Shown here piece by piece: positions 49,283 to 62,249 of a DNA stretch of 64,000 nucleotides. The position numbers were made by a program, and so were the translations under genes. The notes below the pieces were generated by a model that saw nothing but the letters and a program-made list of their open reading frames with translations, was not told the origin of the DNA and ran no database searches. The DNA is from Hydractinia symbiolongicarpus (Eukaryota > Cnidaria > Hydrozoa > Anthoathecata > Hydractiniidae): contig NC_079883.1 in assembly GCF_029227915.1 (NCBI RefSeq), positions 16,432,001 through 16,496,000 of the forward strand, written 5' to 3'. Positions within the stretch are counted from its first letter, which is position 1; the number at the start of each line of letters is the position of its first letter.

Positions 49283-52200
49283 CTAATAAAGGCCTTACAC
49301 GTATATCACGTGGTCGCACGTGCCTGCGCAAGTTACCATTGGTCTAATCCTTCCACTCTCAATGGACTAGGACGTCCCAAGTGGTTTTCCATTGCGCGAT
49401 GGCGTTATAACACCGTCAACTACGGGTGCAGGCCTTTAAAGGCTGTAATATGGCCTCTTGCAGCATAATAAAGGCCTTACACGTATATCATGTGGTTTCA
49501 CGTGCCTACGCAGGTTACCATTGGTCTAATTATTCCACTCTCATTGGACTACGACGTCCCAAGTTGTTTTCCATTTCGCCATGACTTTATAACACCGTCA
49601 ACTACGTGCACAGGCCTTTAAAGGCTGTAATATGGTCATTTGCAGCCTAACAAAGGCCTTTCACGTATATCACGTGGTTGCACGTGCCTGCTCAAGTTAC
49701 GTGCGGACTAATCCATCCAATGTCATTGGACTATGACGTCCCAAGTGGTTTTCCATTGCGCCATGGCGTTATAACACCGTCAACTACGGGTACAGGCCTC
49801 AAAAGGCTGTAATATGGCCTCTTGCAGCATAATAAATGCCTTACACGTATATCACGTGGTCGCACGTGCCTGCGCAAGTTACCATTGGTCTAATCTTTCA
49901 ACTCTCAATGGACTAGGACGTCCCAAGTTGTTTTCCATTGCGTCACGGCTTTATAACATCGTCAACTACGTGCACAGGCCTTTAAAGGCTGTAATATGGT
50001 CATTTGCAGCCTAACAAAGGCCTTTCACGTATATCACGTGCTTGCACGTGCCTGCGCAGGTTACCGTTGGTCTAATTTTTTCACTCTCAATGGACTACGA
50101 CGTCCCAAGTGGTTTTCCATTGCGCCATGGCGTTATAACACCGTCAACTACGGGTGCAGGCCACCAAAGGCTGTAATATGACCTCTTGCAGCCTAATAAA
50201 GGCCTTACACGTATATCACGTGGTCGTACGTGCCTGCGCAAGTTACCATTGGTCTAATCCTTCTACTCTCAATGAACTAGGACGTCCCAAGTTGTTTTTC
50301 ATTGCGTCACGGCTTTATAACATCGTCAACTACGTGCACAGGCCTTTAAAGGCTGTAATATGGTCATTTGCAGCCTAACAAAGGCCTTTCACGTATATCA
50401 CGTGGTTGCACGTACCTGCTCAAGTTACAATCAATCTCATCCCTCCACTCTCATTAGACTATGACGTCCCAAGTAGTTTTTCATTGCGCCATGGCGTTAT
50501 AACACCGTCAACTACGGGTACAGGCCTCAAAAGGCTGTAATATGGCCTCTTGCAGCCTAATAAAGGCCTTACACGTATATCACGTGCTTGCACGTGCCTG
50601 CGCAGGTTACCGTTGGTCTAATTTTTTCACTCTCAATGGACTACGACGTCCCAAGTGGTTTTCCATTGCGCCATGGCGTTATAACACCGTCAACTACGCG
50701 TGCAGGCCACCAAAGGCTGTAATATGACCTCTTGCAGCCTAATAAAGGCCTTACACGTATATCACGTGGTCGTACGTGTCTGCGCAAGTTACAATTGGTC
50801 TAATCCTTCTACTCTCAATGGACTAGGACGTCCCAAGTTGTTTTCCATTGCGTCACGGCTTTATAACATCGTCAACTACGTGCACAGGCCTTTAAAGGCT
50901 GTAATATGGTCATTTGCAGCCTAACAAAGGCCTTTCACGTATATCACGTGGTTGCACGTACCTGCTCAAGTTACGTGCAGACTAATCCCTCCAATGTCAT
51001 TGGACTATGACGTCCCAAGTGGTTTTCCATTGCGCCATGGCGTTATAACACCGTCAACTACGGGTGCAGGCCACCAAAGGCTGTAATATGGCCTCTTGCA
51101 GCCTAATAAAGGCCTTACACGTATATCACGTGGTCGCACGTGACTGCCCAAGTTACCATTGGTCTAATCTTTCCACTCTCAATGGACTAGGACGTCCCAA
51201 GTTGCTTTCCATTGCGTCACAGCTTCATAACACCTTAAACTACGTGCACAGGCCTTTAAAGGCCGTAATATGGTCATTTGCAGCCTAATAAAGGTCGTAC
51301 ACACAAATCGCGTTGTTCCACGTGCTTGGGCGAGTTACAATCAATCTCATCCCTCCACTCTCATTAGACTATGACGTCCCAAGTGGTTTTTCATTGCGCC
51401 ATGGCGTTATAACACCGTCAACTACGGGTACAGGCCTCAAAAGGCTGTAATATGGCCTCTTGCAGCATAATAAAGGCCTTACACGTATATCACGAGGTCG
51501 TACGTGCCTGCGCAAGTTACCATTGGTCTAATCCTTCTACTCTCAATGGACTAGGACGTCCCAATTTGTTTTCCATTGCGTCACGTCTTTATAACACCGT
51601 CAACTACGTGCACAGGCCTTTAAAGGCTGTAATATGGTCATTTGCAGCCTAACAAAGGCCTTTCACGTATATCACGTGGTTGCACGTACCTGCACAAGTT
51701 ACGAGCGGACTAATCCCTCCAATGTCATTGGACAATGACGTCCCAAGTGGTTTTCCATTGCGCCATGGCGTTATAACACCGTCAACTACGCGTACAGGCC
51801 TCAAAATGCTGTAATATGGCCTCTTGCAGCATAATAAAGGCCTTTCACGTATATCACGTGCTTGCACGTGCCTGCGCAGGTTACCGTTGGTCTAATTATT
51901 CCACTCTCAATGGACTACGACGTCCCAAGTGGTTTTCCATTGCGCCATGGCGTTATAACACCGTTAACTACAGGTGCAGGCCTCCAAAGGCTGTAATATG
52001 GCCTCTTGCAGCCTAATAAAGGCCTTACACGTATATCACGTGGTCGCACGTGCCTGCGCAAGTTACCATTGGTCTAATCCTTCCACTCTCAATGGACTAG
52101 GACGTCCCAAGTTGCTTTCCATTGCATCACAACTTCATAACACCGACAACTACGTGCACAGGCTATTAAAGGCTGTAATATGGCCTTTTGCGGCCTAGTA

Positions 52201-52683
52201 AAGGTCGTACACACAAATCGCGTTGTTCCACGTGCCTGCACTAGTTACGATCGGACTAATCCCTCCACTCTCAATGGACTACGACGTCCAAAGTTGATTT
52301 CCATTGCGCCATGACTTTATAACACCGTCAACTACAGGTACAGGCCTGTAAAGGCTGTAACATGGCCTCTTGCAGCCTAATAAAGGTCGTACACATAAAT
52401 CGCGTTGTTCCACGTGCCTGGGCGAGTTACGATCAATCTAATCCCTCCACTCTCATTAGACTATGACGTCCCAAGTGGTTTTTCATTGCGCCATGGCGTT
52501 ATAACACCGTCAACTACGGGTACAGGCCTCAAAAGGCTGTAATATGGCCTCTTGCAGCCTAATAAAGGCCTTACACGTATATCACGTGCTTGCACGTGCC
52601 TGCGCAGGTTACCGTTGGTCTAATTTTTCCACTCTCAATGGACTACGACGTCCCAAGTGGTTTTCCATTGCGCCATGGCGTTA

Positions 52684-53411
52684 TAACACCGTCAACTACG
52701 GGTGCAGGCCACCAAAGGCTGTAATATGACCTCTTGCAGCCTAATAAAGGCCTTACACGTATATCACGTGGTCGTACGTGCCTGCGCAAGTTACCATTGG
52801 TCTAATCCTTCTACTCTCAATGGACTAGGACGTCCCAAGTTGTTTTCCATTGCGTCACGGCTTTATAACATCGTCAACTACGTGCACAGGCCTTTAAAGG
52901 CTGTAATATGGTCATTTGCAGCCTAACAAAGGCCTTTCACGTATATCACGTGGTTGCACGTGCCTGCTCAAGTTACGTGCGGACTAAACCCTCCAATGTC
53001 ATTGGACTATGACGTCCCAAGTGGTTTTCCATTGCGCCATGGCGTTATAACACCGTCAACTACGGGTACAGGCCTCAAAAGGCTGTAATATGGCCTCTTG
53101 CAGCATAATAAATGCCTTACACGTATATCACGTGGTCGCACGTGCCTGCGCGAGTTACCATTGGTCTAATCCTTCCACTCTCAATGGACTAGGACGTCCC
53201 AAGTTGCTTTCCATTGCGTCACAGCTTCATAACCCCGTCAACTACGTGCACAGGCTATTAAAGGCTGTAATATGGCCTTTTGCGGCCTAGTAAAGGTCGT
53301 ACACACAAATCGCGTTGTTCCACGTGCCTGCGCGAGTTGCGATAGGTCTAATCCCTCCACTCTCATTGGACTATGACGTCCCAAGTGGTTTTCCATTGCG
53401 CCATGGCGTTA
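52684..53411 (+). repeat. 4-monomer tandem duplication, copy 1 (728 bp)
   Basis: The block repeats directly at 53412-54139 with only scattered substitutions, for example GGACGTCCC against GGACATCCC near 53560. Both copies carry the CATAATAAATGCC monomer and the unusual TTCATAACCCCG variant (53225 and 53953). Confidence 0.86.
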
Positions 53412-54139
53412 TAACACCGGCAACTACGGGTGCAGGCCACCAAAGGCTGTAATATGACCTCTTGCAGCCTAATAAAGGCCTTACACGTATATCACGTGGT
53501 CGTACGTGCCTGCGCAAGTTACCATTGGTCTAATCCTTCTACTCTCAATGGACTAGGACATCCCAAGTTGTTTTCCATTGCGTCACGGCTTTATAACATC
53601 GTCAACTACGTGCACAGGCCTTTAAAGGCTGTAATATGGTCATTTGCAGCCTAACAAAGGCCTTTCACGTATATCACGTGGTTGCACGTGCCTGCTCAAG
53701 TTACGTGCGGACTAATCCCTCCAATGTCATTGGACTATGACGTCCCAAGTGGTTTTTCATTGCGCCATGGCGTTATAACACCGTCAACTACGGGTACAGG
53801 CCTCAAAAGGCTGTAATATGGCCTCTTGCAGCATAATAAATGCCTTACACGTATATCACGTGGTCGCACGTGCCTGCGCGAGTTACCATTGGTCTAATCC
53901 TTCCACTCTCAATGGACTAGGACGTCCCAAGTTGCTTTCCATTGCGTCACAGCTTCATAACCCCGTCAACTACGTGCACAGGCTATTAAAGGCTGTAATA
54001 TGGCCTTTTGCGGCCTAGTAAAGGTCGTACACACAAATCGCGTTGTTCCACGTGCCTGCGCGAGTTGCGATAGGTCTAATCCCTCCACTCTCATTGGACT
54101 ATGACGTCCCAAGTGGTTTTCCATTGCGCCATGACTTTA
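53412..54139 (+). repeat. 4-monomer tandem duplication, copy 2 (728 bp)
   Basis: This second tandem copy is itself recopied with its right flank: 53412-54658 matches 58681-59927 at offset 5,269, including CACGAATATCACG (54210 and 59479), ACGGGAACAGG and CATTGAGTCACGG. Confidence 0.86.
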
Positions 54140-56189
54140 TAACACCGTCAACTACGGGAACAGGCCTCAAAAGGCTGTAATATGGCCTCTTGCAGCCTAA
54201 TAAAGGCCTTACACGAATATCACGTGGTCGTACGTGCCTGCGCAAGTTACCATTGGTCTAATCCTTCTACTCTCAATGGACTACGACGTCCCAAGTTGTT
54301 TTCCATTGAGTCACGGCTTTATAACATCGTCAACTACGTGCACAGGCCTTTAAAGGCTGTAATATGGTCATTTGCAGCCTAACAAAGGCCTTTCACGTAT
54401 ATCACGTGGTTGCACGTGCCTGCTCAAGTTACGTGCGGACTAATCCATCCAATGTCATTGGACTATGACGTCCCAAGTGGTTTTCCATTGCGCCATGGCG
54501 TTATAACACCGTCAACTACGGGTACAGGCCTCAAAAGGCTGTAATATGGCCTCTTGCAGCATAATAAATGCCTTACACGTATATCACGTGGTCGCACGTG
54601 CCTGCGCAAGTTACCATTGGTCTAATCTTTCAACTCTCAATGGACTAGGACGTCCCAAGTTGTTTTCCATTGCGTCACGGCTTTATAACATCGTCAACTA
54701 CGTGCACAGGCCTTTAAAGGCTGTAATATGGTCATTTGCAGCCTAACAAAGGCCTTTCACGTATATCACGTGCTTGCACGTGCCTGCGCAGGTTACCGTT
54801 GGTCTAATTTTTTCACTCTCAATGGACTACGACGTCCCAAGTGGTTTTCCATTGCGCCATGGCGTTATAACACCGTCAACTACGGGTGCAGGCCACCAAA
54901 GGCTGTAATATGACCTCTTGCAGCCTAATAAAGGCCTTACACGTATATCACGTGGTCGTACGTGCCTGCGCAAGTTACCATTGGTCTAATCCTTCTACTC
55001 TCAATGGACTAGGACGTCCCAAGTTGTTTTCCATTGCGTCACGGCTTTATAACATCGTCAACTACGTGCACAGGCCTTTAAAGGCTGTAATATGGTCATT
55101 TGCAGCCTAACAAAGGCCTTTCACGTATATCACGTGGTTGCACGTACCTGCTCAAGTTACAATCAATCTCATCCCTCCACTCTCATTAGACTATGACGTC
55201 CCAAGTAGTTTTTCATTGCGCCATGGCGTTATAACACCGTCAACTACGGGTACAGGCCTCAAAAGGCTGTAATATGGCCTCTTGCAGCCTAATAAAGGCC
55301 TTACACGTATATCACGTGCTTGCACGTGCCTGCGCAGGTTACCGTTGGTCTAATTTTTTCACTCTCAATGGACTACGACGTCCCAAGTGGTTTTCCATTG
55401 CGCCATGGCGTTATAACACCGTCAACTACGCGTGCAGGCCACCAAAGGCTGTAATATGACCTCTTGCAGCCTAATAAAGGCCTTACACGTATATCACGTG
55501 GTCGTACGTGCCTGCGCAAGTTACCATTGGTCTAATCCTTCTACTCTCAATGGACTAGGACGTCCCAAGTTGTTTTCCATTGCGTCACGGCTTTATAACA
55601 TCGTCAACTACGTGCACAGGCCTATAAAGGCTGTAATATGGTCATTTGCAGCCTAACAAAGGCCTTTCACGTATATCACGTGGTTGCACGTACCTGCTCA
55701 AGTTACGTGCGGACTAATCCCTCCAATGTCATTGGACTATGACGTCCCAAGTGGTTTTCCATTGCGCCATGGCGTTATAACACCGTCAACTACGGGTGCA
55801 GGCCACCAAAGGCTGTAATATGGCCTCTTGCAGCCTAATAAAGGCCTTACACGTATATCACGTGGTCGCACGTGACTGCGCAAGTTACCATTGGTCTAAT
55901 CTTTCCACTCTCAATGGACTAGGACGTCCCAAGTTGCTTTCCATTGCGTCACAGCTTCATAACACCTTAAACTACGTGCACAGGCCTTTAAAGGCCGTAA
56001 TATGGTCATTTGCAGCCTAATAAAGGTCGTACACACAAATCGCGTTGTTCCACGTGCTTGGGCGAGTTACAATCAATCTCATCCCTCCACTCTCATTAGA
56101 CTATGACGTCCCAAGTGGTTTTTCATTGCGCCATGGCGTTATAACACCGTCAACTACGGGTACAGGCCTCAAAAGGCTGTAATATGGCC

Positions 56190-57788
56190 TCTTGCAGCAT
56201 AATAAAGGCCTTACACGTATATCACGAGGTCGTACGTGCCTGCGCAAGTTACCATTGGTCTAATCCTTCTACTCTCAATGGACTAGGACGTCCCAATTTG
56301 TTTTCCATTGCGTCACGGCTTTATAACACCGTCAACTACGTGCACAGGCCTTTAAAGGCTGTAATATGGTCATTTGCAGCCTAACAAAGGCCTTTCACGT
56401 ATATCACGTGGTTGCACGTACCTGCACAAGTTACGAGCGGACTAATCCCTCCAATGTCATTGGACAATGACGTCCCAAGTGGTTTTCCATTGCGCCATGG
56501 CGTTATAACACCGTCAACTACGCGTACAGGCCTCAAAATGCTGTAATATGGCCTCTTGCAGCATAATAAAGGCCTTTCACGTATATCACGTGCTTGCACG
56601 TGCCTGCGCAGGTTACCGTTGGTCTAATTATTCCACTCTCAATGGACTACGACGTCCCAAGTGGTTTTCCATTGCGCCATGGCGTTATAACACCGTTAAC
56701 TACGGGTGCAGGCCTCCAAAGGCTGTAATATGGCCTCTTGCAGCCTAATAAAGGCCTTACACGTATATCACGTGGTCGCACGTGCCTGCGCAAGTTACCA
56801 TTGGTCTAATCCTTCCACTCTCAATGGACTAGGACGTCCCAAGTTGCTTTCCATTGCATCACAACTTCATAACACCGACAACTACGTGCACAGGCTATTA
56901 AAGGCTGTAATATGGCCTTTTGCGGCCTAGTAAAGGTCGTACACACAAATCGCGTTGTTCCACGTGCCTGCGCGAGTTGCGATAGGTCTAATCCTTCTAC
57001 TCTCAATGGACTAGGATGTCCCAAGTTGTTTTCCATTGCGTCACAGCTTTATAACACCGTCAACTACGTGCACAGGCCTTTAAAGGCTGTAATATGGCCT
57101 CTTGCAGCATAATAAAGGCCTTACACACAAATCGCGTTGTTCCACATGCCTGGGCGAGTTACGATCTGTCTAATCCCTCCACTCTCATTGGTCTATGACG
57201 TCCCAAGTGGTTTTTCCATTGCGCCATGGCGTTATAACACCGTCAACTACGCGTGCAGGCCTCCAAAGGCTGTAATATGGCCTCTTGCAGCATAATAAAG
57301 GCCTTAAACGTATATCATGTGGTTCCACGTGCCTACGCAGGTTACCATTGGTCTAATTATTCCACTCTCAATGGACTACGAAGTCCCAAGTTGTTTTCCA
57401 TTGCGCCATGACTTTATAACACCGTCAACTACGTGTAAAGGCTGTACAATGGCATTTTGCAGCCTAATAAAGGTCGTTCACACAAATCGCGTTGTTCCAC
57501 GTGCCTGCACTAGTTACGATCGGACTAATCCCTCCACTCTCAATGGACTACGACGTCCAAAGTTGCTTTCCATTGCGTCACAGCTTCATAACACCGTCAA
57601 CTACAGGTACAGGCCTGTAAAATCTGTAATATGGCCTCTTGCAGCATAATAAAGGCCTTTCACGTATATCACGTGGTTGCACGTGCCTGCGCAGATTACC
57701 ATTGGTCTAATTATTCGACTCTCGATTGACTACTACGTCCCAAGTGGTTTTTAATTGCCTGATGGCCTTAGAACACCGTCAACTACGG
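56190..57788 (+). repeat. Dispersed copy of 43640-45238 (offset 12,550)
   Basis: About 1.6 kb is shared between loci 12.5 kb apart, including the 172-bp deletion monomer (44727-44898 and 57277-57448), CCGACAACTAC, GATGTCC and the TCGATTGACTACTACG monomer. The match ends near 57788, where GGTACAGGCGTC replaces GGTATATACGTC. It overlaps the right end of 26-mer copy 2, so different duplications are layered. Confidence 0.82.
57277..57448 (+). repeat. 172-bp monomer, second copy of the 10-bp deletion
   Basis: The junction is identical to that at 44886/44887, 12,550 bp downstream, inside the dispersed 1.6-kb duplication. Confidence 0.9.
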
Positions 57789-57959
57789 GTACAGGCGTCT
57801 AAAGGCTGTACTATGGCATTTTGCAGCCTAATAAAGGTCGTACACACAAATCGCGTTGTTCCACGTGCCTGCACTAGTTACGATCGGACTAATCCCTCCA
57901 CTCTCATTAGACTATGACGTCCCAAGTGGTTTTTCATTGCGCCATGGCGTTATAACACC

Positions 57960-58505
57960 GTCAACTACGGGTACAGGCCTCAAAAGGCTGTAATATGGCC
58001 TCTTGCAGCCTAATAAAGGCCTTACACGTATATCACGTGCTTGCACGTACCTGCGCAGGTTACCGTTGGTCTAATTTTTCCACTCTCAATGGACTACGAC
58101 GTCCCAAGTGGTTTTCCATTGCGCCATGGCGTTATAACACCGTCAACTACGGGTGCAGGCCACCAAAGGCTGTAATATGACCTCTTGCAGCCTAATAAAG
58201 GCCTTACACGTATATCACGTGGTCGTACGTGCCTGCGCAAGTTACCATTGGTCTAATCCTTCTACTCTCAATGGACTAGGATGTCCCAAGTTGTTTTCCA
58301 TTGCGTCACGGCTTCATAACATCGTCAACTACGTGCACAGGCCTTTAAAGGCTGTAATATGGTCATTTGCAGCCTAACAAAGGCCTTTCACGTATATCAC
58401 GTGGTTGCACGTGCCTGCTCAAGTTACGTGCGGACTAATCCCTCCAATGTCATTGGACTATGACGTCCCAAGTGGTTTTCCATTGCGCCATGGCGTTATA
58501 ACACC
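57960..58505 (+). repeat. 3-monomer tandem duplication, copy 1 (546 bp)
   Basis: Three monomers are repeated in 58506-59051: the CACGTGCTTGCACGT/TAATTTTTCC monomer, the ATATGACCTC monomer and the GTCATTTGCAGCCTAACAAAGG monomer. The copies differ at GCCTAATAAAGGCC against GCATAATAAATGCC near 58009 and 58555, so the exchange point lies within the first monomer. Confidence 0.8.
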
Positions 58506-59051
58506 GTCAACTACGGGTACAGGCCTCAAAAAGCTGTAATATGGCCTCTTGCAGCATAATAAATGCCTTACACGTATATCACGTGCTTGCACGTGCCTGC
58601 GCAGGTTACCGTTGGTCTAATTTTTCCACTCTCAATGGACTACGACGTCCCAAGTGGTTTTCCATTGCGCCATGGCGTTATAACACCGTCAACTACGGGT
58701 GCAGGCCACCAAAGGCTGTAATATGACCTCTTGCAGCCTAATAAAGGCCTTACACGTATATCACGTGGTCGTACGTGCCTGCGCAAGTTACCATTGGTCT
58801 AATCCTTCTACTCTCAATGGACTAGGACGTCCCAAGTTGTTTTCCATTGCGTCACGGCTTTATAACATCGTCAACTACGTGCACAGGCCTTTAAAGGCTG
58901 TAATATGGTCATTTGCAGCCTAACAAAGGCCTTTCACGTATATCACGTGGTTGCACGTGCCTGCTCAAGTTACGTGCGGACTAATCCCTCCAATGTCATT
59001 GGACTATGACGTCCCAAGTGGTTTTCCATTGCGCCATGGCGTTATAACACC
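58506..59051 (+). repeat. 3-monomer tandem duplication, copy 2 (546 bp)
   Basis: This block follows copy 1 directly. Its last two monomers continue into the stretch matching 53412 onward, so it also serves as the left flank of that dispersed copy. Confidence 0.8.
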
Positions 59052-60065
59052 GTCAACTACGGGTACAGGCCTCAAAAGGCTGTAATATGGCCTCTTGCAG
59101 CATAATAAATGCCTTACACGTATATCACGTGGTCGCACGTGCCTGCGCGAGTTACCATTGGTCTAATCCTTCCACTCTCAATGGACTAGGACGTCCCAAG
59201 TTGCTTTCCATTGCGTCACAGCTTCATAACCCCGTCAACTACGTGCACAGGCTATTAAAGGCTGTAATATGGCCTTTTGCGGCCTAGTAAAGGTCGTACA
59301 CACAAATCGCGTTGTTCCACGTGCCTGCGCGAGTTGCGATAGGTCTAATCCCTCCACTCTCATTGGACTATGACGTCCCAAGTGGTTTTCCATTGCGCCA
59401 TGACTTTATAACACCGTCAACTACGGGAACAGGCCTCAAAAGGCTGTAATATGGCCTCTTGCAGCCTAATAAAGGCCTTACACGAATATCACGTGGTCGT
59501 ACGTGCCTGCGCAAGTTACCATTGGTCTAATCCTTCTACTCTCAATGGACTACGACGTCCCAAGTTGTTTTCCATTGAGTCACGGCTTTATAACATCGTC
59601 AACTACGTGCACAGGCCTTTAAAAGCTGTAATATGGTCATTTGCAGCCTAACAAAGGCCTTTCACGTATATCACGTGGTTGCACGTGCCTGCTCAAGTTA
59701 CGTGCGGACTAATCCCTCCAATGTCATTGGACTATGACGTCCCAAGTGGTTTTCCATTGCGCCATGGCGTTATAACACCGTCAACTACGGGTACAGGCCT
59801 CAAAAGGCTGTAATATGGCCTCTTGCAGCATAATAAATGTCTTACACGTATATCACGTGGTCGCACGTGCCTGCGCAAGTTACCATTGGTCTAATCTTTC
59901 AACTCTCAATGGACTAGGACGTCCCAAGTTGCTTTCCATTGCGTCACGGCTTTATAACACCGTCAACTACGTGCACAGGCCTTTAAAGGCCGTAATATGG
60001 TCATTTGCAGCCTAATAAAGGTCGTACACACAAATCGCGTTGTTCCACGTGCTTGGGCGAGTTAC

Positions 60066-62249
60066 AATCAATCTAATCCCTCCACTCTCATTAGACTATG
60101 ACGTCCCAAGTGGTTTTTCATTGCGCCATGGCGTTATAACACCGTCAACTACGGGTACAGGCCTCAAAAGACTGTAATATGGCCTCTTGCAGCATAATAA
60201 AGGCCTTACACGTATATCACGAGGTCATACGTGCCTGCGCAAGTTACCATTGGTCTAATCCTTCTACTCTCAATGGACTAGGACGTCCCAATTTGTTTTC
60301 TATTGCGTCACGGCATTATAACACCGTCAACTACGTGCACAGGCCTTTAAAGGCTGTATTATGGTCATTTGCAGCCTAACAAAGGCCTTTCACGTATATC
60401 ACGTGGTTGCACGTGCCTGCGCAAGTTACGAGCGGACTTATCCCTCCAATGTCATTGGACTATGACGTCCCAAGTGGTTTTCCATTGCGCCATGGCGTTA
60501 TAACACCGTCAACTACGCGTACAGGCCTCAAAAGGCTGTAATATGGCCTCTTGCAGCATAATAAAGGCCTTTCACGTATATCACGTGCTTGCACGTGCCT
60601 GCGCAGGTTACCGTTGGTCTAATTATTCCACTCTCAATGGACTACGACGTCCCAAGTGGTTTTCTATTGCGCCATGGCGTTATAACACCGTCAACTACGG
60701 GTGCAGGCCTCCAAAGGCTGTAATATGGCCTCTTGCAGCCTAATAAAGGCCTTACACGTATATCACGTGGTCGCACGTGCCTGCGCAAGTTACCATTGGT
60801 CTAATCCTTCCACTCTCAATGGACTAGGACGTCCCAAGTTGCTTTCCATTGCGTCACAGCTTCATAACACCGTCAACTACGTGCACAGGCTATTAAAGGC
60901 TGTAACATGGCCTTTTGCGGCCTAGTAAAGGTCGTACACACAAATCGCGTTGTTCCACGTGCCTGCGCGAGTTGCGATAGGTCTAATCCTTCTACTCTCA
61001 ATGGACTAGGACGTCCCAAGTTGTTTTCCATTGCGTCACAGCTTTATAACACCGTCAACTACGTGCACAGGCCTTTAAAGGCTGTAATATGGCCTCTTGC
61101 AGCATAATAAAGGCCTTACACACAAATCGCGTTGTTCCACATGCCTGGGCGAGTTACGATCGGTCTAATCCCTCCAGTCTCATTGGTCTATGACGTCCCA
61201 AGTGGTTTTTCCATTGCGCCATGGCGTTATAACACCGTCAACTACGGGTGCAGGCCTCCAAAGGCTGTAATATGGCCTCTTGCAGCATAATAAAGGCCTT
61301 AAACGTATATCATGTGGTTCCACGTGCCTACGCAGGTTACCATTGGTCTAATTATTCCACTCTCAATGGACTACGACGTCCCAAGTTGTTTTCCATTGCG
61401 CCATGACTTTATAACACTATCAACTACATGTACAGGCGTCTAAAGGCTGTACAATGGCATTTTGCAGCCTAATAAAGGTCGTTCACACAAATCGCGTTGT
61501 TCCACGTGCCTGCACTAGTTACGATCGGACTAATCCCTCCACTCTCAATGGACTACGACGTCCAAAGTTGCTTTCCATTGCGTCACAGCTTCATAACACC
61601 GTCAACTACGTGCACAGTCTATTAAAGGCTGTAATATGGCGTTTTGCGGCCTAGTAAAGGTCGTACACACAAATCGCGTTGTTCCACGTGCTTGCGCGAG
61701 TTGCAATCGGTCTAATACCTCCACTCTCATTGGACTATGACGTCCGAAGTCGTTTTCCATTGCGCCATGGCGTTATCACACCGTCAACTACAGGTACAGG
61801 CCTGTAAAATCTGTAATATGGCCTCTTGCAGCATAATAAAGGTCTTTCACGTATATCACGTGGTTGCACGTGCCTGCGCAGATTACCATTGTTCTAATTA
61901 TTCGACTCTCGATTGACTACTACGTCCCAATTGCTTTTTAATTGCCTGATGGCCTTAGAACACCGTCAACTACGGGTACATGCGTCTAACGACTGTAATA
62001 TGGCCTTTGCAGCCTAATAAAGGCAGTACACATCAATCGCGTTCTTCCACGTGCCTGCACTAGTTACGATCGGACTAATCCCTCCACTCTCAATGCACTA
62101 CGACGTCCAAAGTTGTTTTCCATTGCGCCATGACTTTATAACACCGTCAACTACAGGTACAGGCCTGTAAAGGCTGTAACATGGCCTCTTGCAGCCTAAT
62201 AAAGGTCGTACACATAAATCGCGGTGTTCCACGTGCCTGGTCGAGTTAC
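60066..62249 (+). repeat. 12-monomer HOR unit, copy 1 (2,184 bp)
   Basis: The block is repeated from 62250 to the window end at offset 2,184, exactly twelve monomers. Shared markers are CTCCAGTCTCATTGG near 61172 and 63356, the GTACAATGG monomer (61454 and 63638), CACAGTCTATTAAAGG and AATACCTCC. Copy 1 also contains the diverged monomer at 61909. Before 60240 it resembles 43000-43513 (offset 16,727). Confidence 0.86.

Larger units (their letters stand above)
47504..52235 (+). repeat. 26-monomer HOR unit, copy 1 (4,732 bp)
   Basis: Both ends of this block match the next 4,732 bp at a constant offset: 47504-48450 with 52236-53182, and 49600-52235 with 54332-56967. Between them (about 48450-49600) the monomers differ although total length is kept. 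Markers at the same offset include GATTTCCATTGCG, the AATCCATCCAATG variant (49712 and 54444), CATAATAAATGCC and CACCTTAAACTAC (51232 and 55964). Confidence 0.85.
52236..56967 (+). repeat. 26-monomer HOR unit, copy 2 (4,732 bp)
   Basis: This tandem partner of 47504-52235 begins at CACGTGCCTGCACTAG and ends where copy 1 would restart. Instead of the 5-monomer duplication in copy 1 it holds a 4-monomer tandem duplication (52684-54139) in the corresponding interval. After 56967 the array follows the 44.4-45.2 kb series. Confidence 0.85.
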
